From Acipenser ruthenus (Eukaryota; Chordata; Actinopteri; Acipenseriformes; Acipenseridae), in assembly GCF_902713425.1 (NCBI RefSeq), contig NC_081217.1:17078159-17142158 (forward strand): 64,000 bases of DNA, in the 5' to 3' direction. The notes under the pieces are model-generated. The model ran no database searches. It saw nothing but the letters and a program-made list of their open reading frames with translations, and was not told the origin of the DNA. Shown piece by piece: positions 11,439 through 30,563 of this stretch. The position numbers and the translations under genes were made by a program. Position 1 is the first letter of the stretch; every line of letters starts with the position of its first letter.

Positions 11439-12949
11439 ATGGTCCACGGTAAGGTGATTGGCAGCCTCTTGGTGGTGTGTTTGGTGGCCATGCTGGCAGA
11501 GCAGACTGAAGGATTTCTCAGCTTCTTCAGCCCCAGTGACATGAGGAGGATGATGGTAACGTAGCAAAGCACTGAGCCAGGGAGAGACACTGGGACACAT
11601 TTACATGAATACATTAAATTACTGTCTGTTTTTTATGTCAGAGTTGCAGAATGAGAAACAAACAACCTGGGAGTGCTCAAACGAATATTTTACAGTTTGC
11701 ATCTAATATTTAATTCCTGTTTAAACTGCGATCCCGTGTGATCTGTATGATTCTCTGCTTTGTTATTTGCCGCAATTGCTAAATGACTTCTGAAAAGACT
11801 CCTCAAAGACTGATGGTGGGGAAGCGAGGTAAGAGAAGGTATGCGCTGTGCCCATAGCTGAAGCATTGTGCATCAGTGGTATAGCCACAATCGGCTTTTT
11901 CAGAAGCACTTCCTTTCAGGGATAGTTAGTAAGCATGGCAAATAATAATCTAAGCAAAAATAACAATTATTTAAATCGATATTAAAGAGTATTAGGAACA
12001 CCTCGATGATATAACGCAGCCCTTTAAAATACTGCATTCATTTCCAAGTAATACCTGGGAATAAAAATGACTGTGCTGTGAATTTTAGGAATGTCATTGG
12101 AATAAAAACAAAACAGGAGTAATCTTTTATCAGGAAGGCACCAGCTCATTGTTGTGTGCTCCTCAGGAGAAGGAGAAGAGCAAGACAGGGAAGAAGTCGG
12201 TGAGATCGGGGGAGATAGAGTCGGGAGAGCTGGCCGCTCCAGAGAGATACATGGAGGAGGAGGCTGCCATGGTAAGGAGGTCAAAACTACAGGGGCTCAG
12301 GCTGGGTCTCTCCAGCCAGCCACACACACACAATCCACAGCACACTGGGGCTGCAACTGTTATGTCAAAGAACGGGGCTTATTCAGTCCAGGATTATTAT
12401 ACATGTGTAGGGTTTGATCCAGGTGGGACCAGGGTTAGCACTCCTGTGCCTCTTTAAGAAACAAACAGCACCCTGATTTAGTGCATCATCTCTTGGTGTC
12501 CTGGGTTGTAAACTCCCTCTTTTTTATTTCTCTCGCTCAGCTGGGCACCCCCCTGGAGATCGGGGTTCAACTGAGCCCCCGGCAGTTTGACAAGTACGGG
12601 GCGGCACTGGGGGAGGTACTGAACGAGATGCTGGAGGAAGGGGGGAAAGGTGAGGCTTACTGGGAATACTGGGAGAGGGGGCTGCTGTCAGAAACGTCTA
12701 GCACCGGTCTGAAGGAGGTTATACTGGTTTTAGGAACTGGCTAGCTATGCTGATTCAAGGAAATGAAAAATACAAATGAGTTGTTCAGGTGGCTGGAACC
12801 AGAAATCAAACCAGTACCCAGCTGTGCATGCTTGTGTTGTTAATGCATGCTTTGCATATGTAAGTGCCAGCGATACCCTGAGGCACTTCACCTGCATGCC
12901 ACAGCCAGATCTAACATGTGCACCTTTCCTTCTTCTGCCAGCTCAATAA
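11439..12949 (+). CDS. mln: Motilin precursor
   Basis: Four coding exons join in frame: 11439-11555, 12167-12271, 12541-12649 and 12942-12949 (112 aa; human motilin precursor is about the same). Residues 1-25 form a signal peptide (LLVVCLVAMLAEQTEG). The predicted mature peptide starts FLSFFSPSDMRRMM and continues EKEKSKTGKK, ending at a dibasic site as in other motilins. The C-terminal motilin-associated region keeps the conserved core TPLEIGVQLSPRQFDKY and ends NEMLEEGGKAQ. Motilin is a secreted gut hormone that acts on the GPCR MLNR to drive migrating motor contractions. The neighbour lemd2 supports the call, because LEMD2 lies beside MLN in human 6p21.31. AATAAA signals lie at about 13033 and 13045. 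Confidence 0.93.
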
Positions 12950-13349
12950 GGACCAGAGCTTTAGAACCACTCCAGATGGGTTCCTGTGACATCGTCTGCA
13001 GATCGGCAGCAAGAAGAATCTAAAAAATTCAAAATAAATTATTTTAATAAAAGCATATATATATTCAGTGCACTTTTCTGTGTTTTGAAAACAATAAACA
13101 GGAATTTAACAGTAAACCGTTTTGCCTTGTCATTCTTTGGTATAAAATGTGTTTGCTTTTTAGGTAAACATTTTAATTACATGGAGAACATATTGGTTTT
13201 AATAGACAGTAGGTGGTGCATGATTTGTCCAGTAACATGTCCCGCCTCAGGTGTAGTGTTATACTGGGAATTATTTGTATCCATTTGCTATTTCCTCATT
13301 GTTCAATATAGTTTCAGTATATTTAAAAGGAACCTGTTTTCTTGTTCTT

Positions 13350-15657
13350 CTTCTGGTTAATCTATATACCTCCATTTCCCTCAGCCTCGTCTCCATTTTC
13401 CTTCTCTGCTCCTCATATTTCTCACACTTTCCATCTTCATGTTTCCCCAGTCTTAATAGATGTTCATTTAAAGAACTCTGCCCAATCCTTAACCTATCCA
13501 ACGCTCTTTCCTTCCCAATTCTTTGTTCACCCAACTGTTATTCACCTCTTTCTGGATATTATGATAAAACCTTCCTTTTATGCTTTCATCCCATCTCTTC
13601 TGCCATTTTTTTACTATCATTTTTTTCACATAGCCTCCCATTTCCTGCGATCCCAGAGGAATCACCACATCAGTTTCCTCTCTTTTTAACCCACTTTTTG
13701 CTGCCAGATCTACCATCTCGTTGCCCAGAATGCCAGAGTGACCAGGAATCCAAACTAAAATCACTTCGATCCCCATTATTGCACATTCCTTATATTGTTG
13801 CATTATTTCAAACATGATATCTCTTCTATTAGTAAACTCCCCTTTTAATGCAATAAGTACACTTAAAGAATCTGAAAATATGACTGCTTTTTTAGGCTTT
13901 ATTTCAGCTATTTTAACTATTGCAAATAGTATAGCTACCATTTCTTTTTTATATATATATATTTTTTTTTCAAAATTTAGTCGTTGCCAATTTTTTTTTT
14001 ACCCCAGTTTTCTCCCCAATTTAGCATGCCCAATTATTATCTGTATTCTCGGCTCACCGCTCGCAAACCCCCCGCCGACACAGGAAACGGCGGCTGGAGC
14101 ACATGTCCTCCAGAACGTGCTCCTGCCAAGCCGTCATTTTTCACACTGCAGATCCACAGCGATGCCACCAGACCTATAGTGCCGGAGGATAACACAGATC
14201 TGGCAGCTCCACTGCAGAACCACAGGCGCCCTATCGGCCCCAGGGGTCGCTGATGCGCGGTGAGCCGTGGATTCCCCTGCCGACCTAAGCCCTCCCTACC
14301 CGGGCAGCGCTCAGCCAATTGTAAGCCGCCTCCTAGGAACTCCCGGTCACGGTCGGCTGTGACATAGCCTGGATTCGAACCTGCGATCTCCAGGCTATAG
14401 GGCACATCTTGCACTCCACGCGGAGAGCCTTTACTGGATGCGCCACTCGGGAGCCCCCTATAGCTACCATTTCTGCAACATATACTGATAAATGGTCTGT
14501 TATCCTCGCTATTTTACAGATCTCTAATTCTGGGATATAACATGCCATCGCCACTCTTCCTGTTTTTGGATCCTTGGATCTGCATATATACATAGTGCCT
14601 CCATACTCTTCTCCTCTACAAAAAGCTTGACTCTTTCTTTTCAGTTCCATTTTTTCCCCTCCTTTCTTCACTTGCTCACTCAATTCTTTACAAGTTTGGT
14701 TTTTCCATCAACCATCTCGTAACACATTTATATTAACATTCTTTACCAACTTCAGATTTTCCATTCCCAATTCCTTTATCCATTTTTGCATCCAATACCC
14801 CAACGTGCCCCCATTTGTTTCCCAACTCTCCTTTTTATAGTGATTAATCCACCTATCTTCCATGCTTTTCCGAGGAGGAAATTCTGAATGCAGAGAGTTA
14901 GCCTTTATCCAATATTTTATACTTAGCCATTTTCTCCTTAGTTCCAATGGCATCTCATTTATTAAACCTGCATAGCATTTATTGGAGCAGATTTCATAGC
15001 TCCTATACACACCCTTATTGCTTTGCAAATTATCCAATTTTCCCACCTTACTTTTACAAGTTCCCACTAGAATCTGACTTCCATAATCTATTACACTCCT
15101 AATTAACCCTCTGTATATCAGCATCATACTAGTTTGATTTGCTCCCCAACTCGTCCCTGAAATACTTCTTAGAATATTTATCCTTCCTTTACATTTATCT
15201 ATTATAGAATTTATTTGTTTTTCCCAAGTTAATTTTTTATCAAACCACACTCCCAAGTATTTAAATTCCTCCACCTCTTTAAGAGTCTTATCTTGGTATA
15301 ATAAATTTAACTTCTCCTGCTCTCTTCTTATTTGTGAAAATAATAGCACTTCTGTTTTTGTTACTGATATTTTAAAGCCCCATTTATTTGACCACTTTTC
15401 CAAATTATTCATTGCCTCCTGCAATTCCCTCCTAACTATTTCAATGTGTTTATTCCTTTTATAAATAACCCCATCATCAGCAAACAGACCTACAGGTACT
15501 TTTGATCCTACTAAAATATCCTCAGCTAAATCACTTATCATTATATTAAATAGCAAAGGGCTGATAACACTTCCTTGAGGAGTTCCATTTTTCATCTCAA
15601 ATCTTTCAGAGAACTTCCCCTTCATTTTAACTTCAAATCCTCTTTCCTTCAGAAACA
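13350..15657 (-). mobile_element. 5'-truncated non-LTR retrotransposon with reverse transcriptase and RNase H (I-like clade)
   Basis: The minus strand encodes RT motifs (MKNGTPQGSVISPLLFNIMI, GLFADDGVIY, KYLGVWFDKKLTW) and, downstream, an RNase H domain (IFSDSLSVLIALKG, WIPGHSGILGNEMVDLAA). This RT plus RNase H layout fits the I/Nimb group, though the clade is an inference. A 13-bp target-site duplication TTTTCTTGTTCTT flanks it (13337-13349 and 15658-15670). The 5' end is truncated in the RT domain. The coding frame is interrupted by a nested SINE at 13946-14458. Apart from that insertion the RT and RNase H frames are long and open, which implies a fairly recent insertion. Confidence 0.88.
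13946..14458 (-). mobile_element. tRNA-derived SINE (family B), long, nested in the LINE
   Basis: On the minus strand it starts GGGGCTCCCGAGTGGCGCAT (A box region), has the B box GGTTCGAATCC, a GC-rich body, and an AT-rich tail with TTGGCAACGACTAAATTTTG. A perfect 16-bp target-site duplication TATAGCTACCATTTCT flanks it (13930-13945 and 14459-14474). A shorter member of the same family is at 37748-38047. Confidence 0.9.
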
Positions 15658-15770
15658 TTTTCTTGTTCTTACCTCATCGACTAGGCCCGCACTTTAATTT
15701 GCCCTCCCCAACATGGCGTCGCTGCGCGCCCACATTGACCCCTCGAAACTTCCGCCTAAGATTTCCAATC

Positions 15771-21896
<6,126 letters not shown>

Positions 21897-22006
21897 GGGG
21901 CCTGGACACACCCCCACCCCAGCTGGACACAGGACTTTTATACAGGGTGTTCCTCCAAAATACATTGCTTTCTGCGGTACAGTGCAAGAAGAATCTGTTC
22001 AATACA

Positions 22007-22012
<6 letters not shown>

Positions 22013-22088
<76 letters not shown>

Positions 22089-22101
22089 GTTGTTGTTGTT
22101 G
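22013..22101. repeat. (TTA)n microsatellite in the lemd2 3' flank
   Basis: About 28 TTA units followed by TTG units, starting roughly 120 bp after the lemd2 stop codon, probably inside the 3' UTR. Confidence 0.95.
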
Positions 22102-25100
22102 TTCTAATTGAGTCTTGCAATTGAGCTGAGGTGAGGATCATTATTGCACTGGGAGCTCTGTCAGGGAGGCTCCTGTGCTTTCCTGGGTCTGTGGAGAGTG
22201 ACCTGATCAGAGTCTCTCTGAGACTAGTACAGTCCCCTTTGCAGCACTGGTTCAGAGACAAGGCTGGACCATGTTTTCCTTTCTAACAAGATCCTAAATG
22301 CACAATTCATTCCAGGGCTAGAAACTCCAGTAGACCTGCACACAGTCCTGGGTTTCAGCACTTCCCTCAGTTGATTGTATTATTGAAATGATCCAGAGCC
22401 AGGAGTTTGAGTAATCGTGCCCCTCTTCAGTAGACTCTCCCTCCCCCTATAGGTGCAGACTGCAGATTCAGGTGAGACTAATGGGGAGTGATCAGGTCAG
22501 AGCAGATTTAGCAGGAGGCTGTGCTACCCTTTCACTCCAGTGCACATTTGCACCACTTTTAAAATAGTTTGTATTAATTGTTTTCTTTAGATCAGACAGT
22601 TTAAAGATGTTTTAATGTGTCTGCACACTGGATCAGATGTTGACTTTAGTCCGTGTGTTCTGTTAGAATGATTTTAACCTTAACTATTACATTGTTGCAC
22701 ATCCTCATTTAATGTTGCAACGTTGTGCCTGTGATTAGGACTTCTTATTCCCAATTTCCAAATAGTTCCCTTTTGCATGTCTTTAAAGTTTTGGGGTTGT
22801 ATGACTCGTTAGGGGGTGGGAGTTAAACCACATTGCACCGTGGATGTCGTTTTCATTGTGTGTCCACCACTGCAAAGTTGCCTCTGTTTTTCTTTTGTAA
22901 ATATCCTAGTAAGAAATATCCAGGAACACTAACGTAACTGCTTCAGCCTAAACACTGGTTGTTTCTTGAGCATCAGGATAATGTTAAAACGTTTTTCTCC
23001 TTGTTCAAAAAATGACTGCAAACAGAACAAAAGTTATATTGTACTAACACGGTGTGTGCTGAGTGCTGTACTTGCATTCTGCTTATTTGTATTTGTGTTT
23101 GTGCAATTCATGTCGGCCAAATACAGACATATTTTGTTATGACAAATAGTGCATCTACTCCAGGAATGGAAATACGGCTTCCGTTGCTTAGCAGTTTGAT
23201 CCAATCCTGGTTTTACTATGAGCTTGATAAGACGCACCTGTGTGTGTTACCTACACACTGGGGACCTGGAGTGGGTGAGACAGCTATGCAATAGGAGCCT
23301 TGCTTCCAACCCTGTACCCATGCACTGTAAACAACACAGGGAGTCGGCTTGATAGCATTACACACAAAGACTCTTCAGAGAGAATAACATACATTTGGGA
23401 GGTTCCACTGCTAAATTAAGGGAAAGCAGTGAAAAGAAATATTCAATAAATACAAAGTTTTAAATAACAAAAATAAAAATGTAATTGCCCCAGTGGTAGA
23501 TATTATTTCTTCATTTGAAATGAAATGCATACATGTTTTAAACAAGAAAAAATACGGAGGAATTCAAACTCAAAGCATCTGGAATCAAATTTGCTTTAGT
23601 ATACTTTTCAAAGCATTACAATCAAACCGCTTTTAACAATATTCCCTTTAAAAAAAAAAAATGTAAATACATTTTAAAAAAGCATCTGCATGTAGTGCAG
23701 AGAGGTTTCAGAGATTTGATGACATTGTGAAATGAAGCTAAATAAAGAGATATTTGAAAATAAAAACTTTCCACATGTCTCGTTGTCCTTCTTTGTGAAT
23801 AAGGACTCCTGCACAGCCTTGCATTGGAGGTTCCAGTGTAGCATTGTGATGTCACGTGTTCCAGTCGTAGAGCAGCTTACCATGCAAAGGGGCCACTTGG
23901 GGCCACTGTTGGTTCAGTATTGGCGTGGGTGTTGATGCAGCTCACTTGCACCCTGCCCTTTGAAGGTGCATCTCCTGTGTTCGGGCTCCTGGTACACATT
24001 GGTGTGGCACACCCCCTCCGTCTCTATTTCTGACGGTAATGGGCTGTGTACTCCGACTGGACCCTTTTGTAATCCGAAGCTTTGTAAACAAATTCTCAGC
24101 CCCCACTGTAACCTTCTATTGACATTTTCTTCATAGTCCTTTTCTATACAGAGATTACGGGATGCCCCTCCCAATGAATGACAAGCAACAAACAGTAAAT
24201 GCCAGCGGGAAAGGGGGGACACGTCAGTGGTTCTGGCTGACGTAGGTTGAACCATTTCAGACGTTTTAATAACAAATCCCCCGCAGGTCAGAGGTACGGA
24301 TTGAGCTTTCAAGGGAGGCGAAAGGTTCGAGGTTCCTGAAGAGCACTAACTGGGTGTCTTGAATTTCATGTTCTGGCCTCAACACACTTTTGTCACCCAG
24401 GCCAAGACACATTACTTTAGGAATTTGGGTTTTGTGTTCCAAAAGAACACAGCAGAGGATATAGAGGTGATCCTTGCAGTATTCTGTGTGTCCCTCACTG
24501 AACGGCAAGGAGGGACGTCCAGTCTGTGTGTAATTGGTACAGAACCCCTCAGATATTACAGTGATACTCAAGACAAATTCTGACTGCATGAATCAGCCAG
24601 AACTCCCACCCCTGGTGTCATGTGTCCTTTGCCAAGACGGTCGTGGCCAGCACATTAGCCCCTCCTTACCTCCCGGCATTAGGAGAGGGAGCACAGACTG
24701 CAGTGAGGAAGCTGTTCTTGAGAGAGCTAACATCCGAGCACTGGACTGCAGAGGCATCCCTTCAAAGGACATCTGTGATCCGTCAGGAAGCGCCAAGACA
24801 CTAAAGGGAAACCTTGAAACACATAGTAAGGTAATTATCTTATTTTTATTATGATCCTTTTTGTACTAACACCAGAGAGATTTGTATAGAATGCACATGT
24901 TGCAGGCTATACCTGGTATAGGAGATGGTATAATACAGCAGGGCTGCAAACAGAATGGCAGCCGGTTAGACTGAGAAACAGAGACATGCGTCTTGAAATA
25001 CAGACACCAGAGCGACGGAACTCTGAAGCGTTCCGAACGATCGGCAAACGCTGTCAAAATAAAAATATTAAAAATCTAAAAACAGTTTCTGTGGCACTGC

Positions 25101-26050
25101 TAGCCCCGTGCTCTGAAGAGAACATGCCATTCTGTTCTTGTTGATTCTTGAGGAATGTCCGAGCTCGTTTCATATCAGATGAATCCCATGAGTCTGTGGG
25201 AGTCACGCCTGCCAACCGTACCTGAATAAACCGGGACTATAAATAAGTATGGTGTAAGAGCTCTGACTGACCTCACAGTGGAAACACACTTCTGTCTGCG
25301 TCACTCGATTATCTGCGGACATATACAGCCAGCAAACTACTTTCCGGGTGGAACAATCTTGATAAGCCTGATTAGATCTCAGCTCAGTCCAGGATTAGAG
25401 CACCCTATTTGTCGATGTTTTGTCATTTTCTGTTGTTTGAAGGGAGTTTAATCAGTTCAAACCTACAGTTAGATGGAAACTCTACTTGTAACACACAAGG
25501 GCAATATTCACGTGACGGTAATGCCACGACAATTGAGATTTTGCTCACGGTTATTCCCGAACATCCTTCTGCAGACCATGGTTTTAGAAAGGGGGCAAGG
25601 GTGTGGAAGGGGTTATCTAGCCATGTTGTTGATGCTGAATCGTTGGGATCTTTTAAGACCTGACAAAGTTTTGAGATCAATCAGGTACTAGGAACCGGCC
25701 CAGCATTGTATTTAGGCATAGGCTTTGATTTCCTCCTTCCAGAAAAATCACCATGTGACTATTCGCTTTACCTGTTCTGCAGCATAATATAGTGTTAAAA
25801 TAAATCAGCTGCATGTTGGATGAACACAATGCAAACATCTTGAAAAAATAAATTATACCATGAATCAAGTGGAGACAACAGAGTTGAAAGGTCATGGTAT
25901 TGCATGGTTTTTAAAGAACCAGGAAGCAAAGATACAAAGAAAAGGATGGTACAACAACACAGGCCTGAACAGAGCAATTACGGAGCGGATGGCCTCCACT
26001 CGCTTGTACATATCCTTATGTTCCTATGAGGATCACAATCCAGTATTGTG
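22102..26050. other. lemd2-ip6k3 intergenic region, no gene seen
   Basis: The left part probably includes lemd2 3' UTR. A foldback repeat copy lies at 23163-23312. No further coding exon, RNA gene or recognisable transposon ORF is supported. A possible untranslated exon of ip6k3 begins at about 26059 after a TGTGTTTCAG acceptor. Confidence 0.45.
23163..23312. mobile_element. Foldback repeat, copy 1 of 5
   Basis: Left arm GAATGGAAATACGGCTTCCG...TTGATCCAATCCTGG...TACTATGAGCTTGATAAG is partly mirrored by GACCTGGAGTGGGTGAGAC...GCAATAGGAGCCTTGCTTCC. Copies are also at 40227-40397, 55512-55662, 59430-59570 and 60630-60799. Confidence 0.7.
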
Positions 26051-26142
26051 TGTTTCAGTGTGTGACTCTGCTGGTCCCAGTCAGCTACCGGACAGTGGTC
26101 CGCAGACAGACCGACTGACCAGACACGGAGAGCGCAGCAGGC

Positions 26143-29100
26143 ATGGTTCTGCTGGAGGGAGCGGAGCTGGGCGAGACCAGGACCCGGGTTCGACTGGAGC
26201 CCTTCGCTCACCAGGTGGGGGGCCACACATCGATGCTGCACTACGACGAGACCACCCTCTGCAAGCCCCTCTTCTCCCAAGAGCAGGTCTTCTACGAGTC
26301 ACTGCCAGCTGACATGAAGCCCTTCACCCCCCAGTACAGAGGTAGGACAGGGTGCAGCCAGGTGTTGCAACAATCTTCATAACACTGATTAGATCTTGAT
26401 GGTCCAGCAGTTAAAGAAAAGGGCTTGATACCAGGAGGTTCCTGGTTCAAATCCTGGCTCAGCCACTGACTGTGTGTCACCCTGAGCAAGTCACTTAACC
26501 TCCTTGTGCTCCGTTCTTCAGATGACAGTAAATCTGAAGTGTAGTGCTGATGCAGTGCAGCAGAATAACGACCCAATACAGTTCCACGGTGAAAAGAAGC
26601 TTTCTTATTGCTTTAAGTAATAAGACTGGCAATACAATGTAACGATGACAACAGTAGTGCAGTGTAGTCCGGGGTTTGGTGCTGGCTTTTAGCATCAGCT
26701 CCCGGATATATTAGCCGTCTATAAATGACAAACGTGACAATTTAATAGACAGACAAAACAACACGGAACGCTCGCGGTTAGTTTTTCACTGGTACTCCTT
26801 TACAGGTCCTTTCGCAACCATAACAAAGGAACAGATCGCTTCGCCACATCCCCTCAGTCACGCCCCCTTTGGTAGCGAGTGCAATCGCTTTTCCTCCAAT
26901 CCGCGATTACCACATCGCCTACTGCATTAAGGCGATGACTTCTGGTATTGTGACTCCGCCCCCTTTCTAGATGGCCGGCTTGCGACTTTCCCTGGAATTA
27001 ATTGCCAACCCATCCAGTCCGGGGCACACTGTTCCTGTTATACGGCGCCCTCACAGGTTGGGATTTATGACTTGGCTTCACTCGCTCGCTGTCACAGTAA
27101 CGCTGAGACCATTGTGATTTTGCTGACCCGTGCGGTCATGTTTATTTTGCCTGGCCCTTGCTTGGTATCTCCAGTTGCAGGGATTAGAATACTGTTGCAT
27201 ACTTCAATGGTCAAAATACATTTCAAACCGGCCCTTTGGAACCTGACATACAGTCCAGCTACATCCTTGTCAGATCCTCATTAGATCTTTATTAGATCCT
27301 CATTAGACCCTCGTTAGATACTCATTAGATTACTAGAAGGACTTGCAATGCGTCCCCCGCCTCACATGCCAGCTGCTGCTTTGAAATGACTTTTAATTGT
27401 GCCAGGCAGAGATACCCAACAGGCTACAGAATCCCCAGCAATGACATCACAATGGATTTATGGAGCAATGGAGCACATACAGCCCGGAGATGCTAACACA
27501 GCGCTCTTGTAAACTGGCCAGAGAACACACCACAGACAACAAAGGGTTAATAAAGCCCCCCTTTTATTTCCTTGCCATTTATTTATTGATGTATTTATTT
27601 GTTTGTTTGTTTTAAAGGCACAGTCAGCATTTTCCAAATGTGCAGCACTTTGTACTGAAGTCAATGCCAAACTGATAGTAACCCTTGAAATGGCTTTTTA
27701 TTACAGAATGATGGGAACGATGAGTTGCCCTCTGAAAGACACGTAGAAGGGAAAGTGCAGTTCTTGTTCCCTGTGGCTCAGCCCTGCGTTTCCCTGGCCA
27801 AAGGAAAGCCTCCCGTTCAGGCCTTGCGAGAGGGAGCGTGTCGAGTTTCCCCTGAAATACTAACAGGAATGCAGGCCTGGCGCTGAGGCTGGATTATTGA
27901 TGACGTTGTTTAGGTAGAGGAAACCCAATCTTTCTCTGCTCATGTCCCTGTTTAACTGCAGCCCCTGGGTGGTCACTGTTGCAGGAGAGACGCAGGGTAG
28001 GGCCAGAAAGAGACTGGGCACAGCTGTTGTTGCTGTCAGTTACAAATCCCCCCCCCGGTATTACTGGGCAAGGGAAAATTTTACCCTTTTAGATAATCAA
28101 AGCAAAAGAAAAGCTCTTTAGACCACAGCACCGAAATGGGTTTCAGTACAGCCCCTTATCACTGTGATGCCGCTGTGACACATGTACTAGAGGTAGTGTG
28201 GCTTTCATAACACACACCCCCTGAGAGGACTGCGGTACAGATCAGGAGACTCCTGCCAGTCTATATCCCAGCCTAACCAGTGAACAGAACTGGCACTGTG
28301 ACTGAAAACTCAGCATACAGCACACTGACACTTCTGTGTGTTCAACCAATGCCCGGGCTTGGCAGTCACTAATTACACCTGGAGAAGTCTGCTTACCTCC
28401 TGCTTCTCCAACAATGCAGTGACCATTGTCTATGATGGTTTGCCAAGTTTTTAAATATGCTTTACCATATCTCTCTAAGCTTTACAATGCTTACCCATGC
28501 TCACCATGCTTTCACTATGCATTATTACATGTACAATGGTATGCTTTTATAGGGGTAGACACATAGTTACACTCCACCTGAAAGCTGGAATAGCTTGATG
28601 TGCGATCCAGTTGGAGTTCTGGCCAAAGGTTTTGCGTTACCCTCTATATAGAATTAACTCATTTTGCTTTATAAAGTCGAATGAAACCTGTTGAATAATG
28701 TTACGTTACCATACTGAATTCCATACCGCTTTGTAGTTTTCCATATACTTAATGAAAAACTAAAAAAAATTGAAAAATGTCACATTTCGAAATCTAACAT
28801 GAAATACTGTACTACTATTATGGCTTCCGGTAGACTTTTGCGAGATCATTTTGTACACAGCAGCTAGTCTCTGTGGCAGTGGTACTCAACTCTGGCCCTC
28901 GAGATCCAATCCAGTCCAGGTTTTTACTCCACGCAGGTTCTAATGTAGTTAATTGAAGCTGCTAAGAGGCAATTAACTAATTTAGGACCTGATTGGAATA
29001 ACTATTCAGTATTTAAATGAGAAACCTCTATGTTAATTATGCAAATCACGTCATTTCAATCAATGGACAGGTGGGATTGAAAAAGGTAGTGGAGGCAGAG

Positions 29101-30506
29101 AAAACAAAACAGACGCGTGTTTCATGAGATACGGAGAAAGAAGAGAAGATACATTTAATAGAACACAATAATAAAGCAACGTCAGGACAGAGAGAAAACA
29201 CAAAGTAAAGCTGTGCTGGTTTGCTGGATCGGAACAGCAAAGCATGGAATTTGCGGTTCATTTAAACGAGTGCTAACCGATGTGTTAACACTAGAATGTA
29301 TTAAATGAACTTTCTGACCTCTCATTACAGTAGCTTTACTTACATAATTACTTGGTTCTTCACTTTTTTAAATCCAGGACATTTCCTAACGGTTCAGCGC
29401 TTTAGACAAACTACTGCATCCTGGAATCAGTGCTGCAGTCACATGGTCTGAGTGCTGCAAGACCATTGGACTGCTTGGGTACCAGGAAGCAGAAGCAACT
29501 TTCTTTGAAAAATCTGCATGTTCCAAATTGCAGTATGAAAGCAAAAAGATCTTCAGCTGAAAAGAGGGCCAGTGATACTATTGGCAGTGGTACTAAGAGG
29601 TTTAGAATATGGATTTTGCCCTCCATTTAATCCATTATTTTTGTATTTTTGTTAAATGCAGCATGCAGTGTTTCTGCACATGGTAGGGTCAAAGTCTAAT
29701 ATTGTCACCTCGGTTCAGACTGGGGCACAGAACTGGGAACTGACAGTTGAACAGGGTGTCACTTACATGCTTCTTAGGAGCCACAGGGCTCAGATTTCAT
29801 TTCCCGTTAATCATTAAATGTGACCCAGATTCCCTGCTGCCATGGCCCCCCACTCCTCACGCGATCGCTGATAATGGACCAAGCAGACCAAGCTTTGGGC
29901 TGGCACCTTCTTCAGTGTGCACGCAAATACAATGAGAGGAGCGCAACCAGAGGCAAACGGACTTACATACAAACCTGAAGAATGTGTGCAGTGCAACACG
30001 TTTCCAAGCAGAAGAAACCTTGGAAGAGTCCTTAGCAGACCACAGCATTGCCAGCGCTGTGGCTACAGAAAGGATACCTGGAATACATCTTGCACATTGG
30101 AGCTGGTACAGACATAGTAACATTGTACTGCAATTATTATTATTATTATTATTATTTATTTCTTAGCAGACGCCCTTATCCAGGGCGACTTACAATTGTT
30201 ACAAGATATCACTTTTTTTTTTTTTTTTTTTTTTTACATACAATTACCCATTTATACAGTTGGGTTTTTACTGGAGCAATCTAGGTAAAGTACCTTGCTC
30301 AAGGGTACAGCAGCAGTGTCCCCTACCAGGGATTGAACCCACGACCCTCCGGTCAAGAGTCCAGAGCCCTAACCACTACTCCACACTGCTGCCAATGAAT
30401 TCACTTCACTGGGGTTTGGTCTTTCCATTGTGATGCCATTGGTTTGTCAAAGTTCCCACTGCGGTCCCATTCTACCAATGGCAGCCTCCTCCCATTGTGG
30501 CAGATC

Positions 30507-30563
<57 letters not shown>

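Noticed and set aside
13984-14414. Open frames with an apparently GC-rich coding look inside the LINE.
   Set aside because: They lie entirely within the nested SINE bounded by its 16-bp duplication.
22013-22111. Frames of poly-Leu, poly-Tyr or poly-Ile over TTA tracts here and at 32442-32531.
   Set aside because: Microsatellite translation only.
24266-24854. Open frames between lemd2 and ip6k3.
   Set aside because: Overlapping frames on both strands, no recognised motif, no consistent splice sites.
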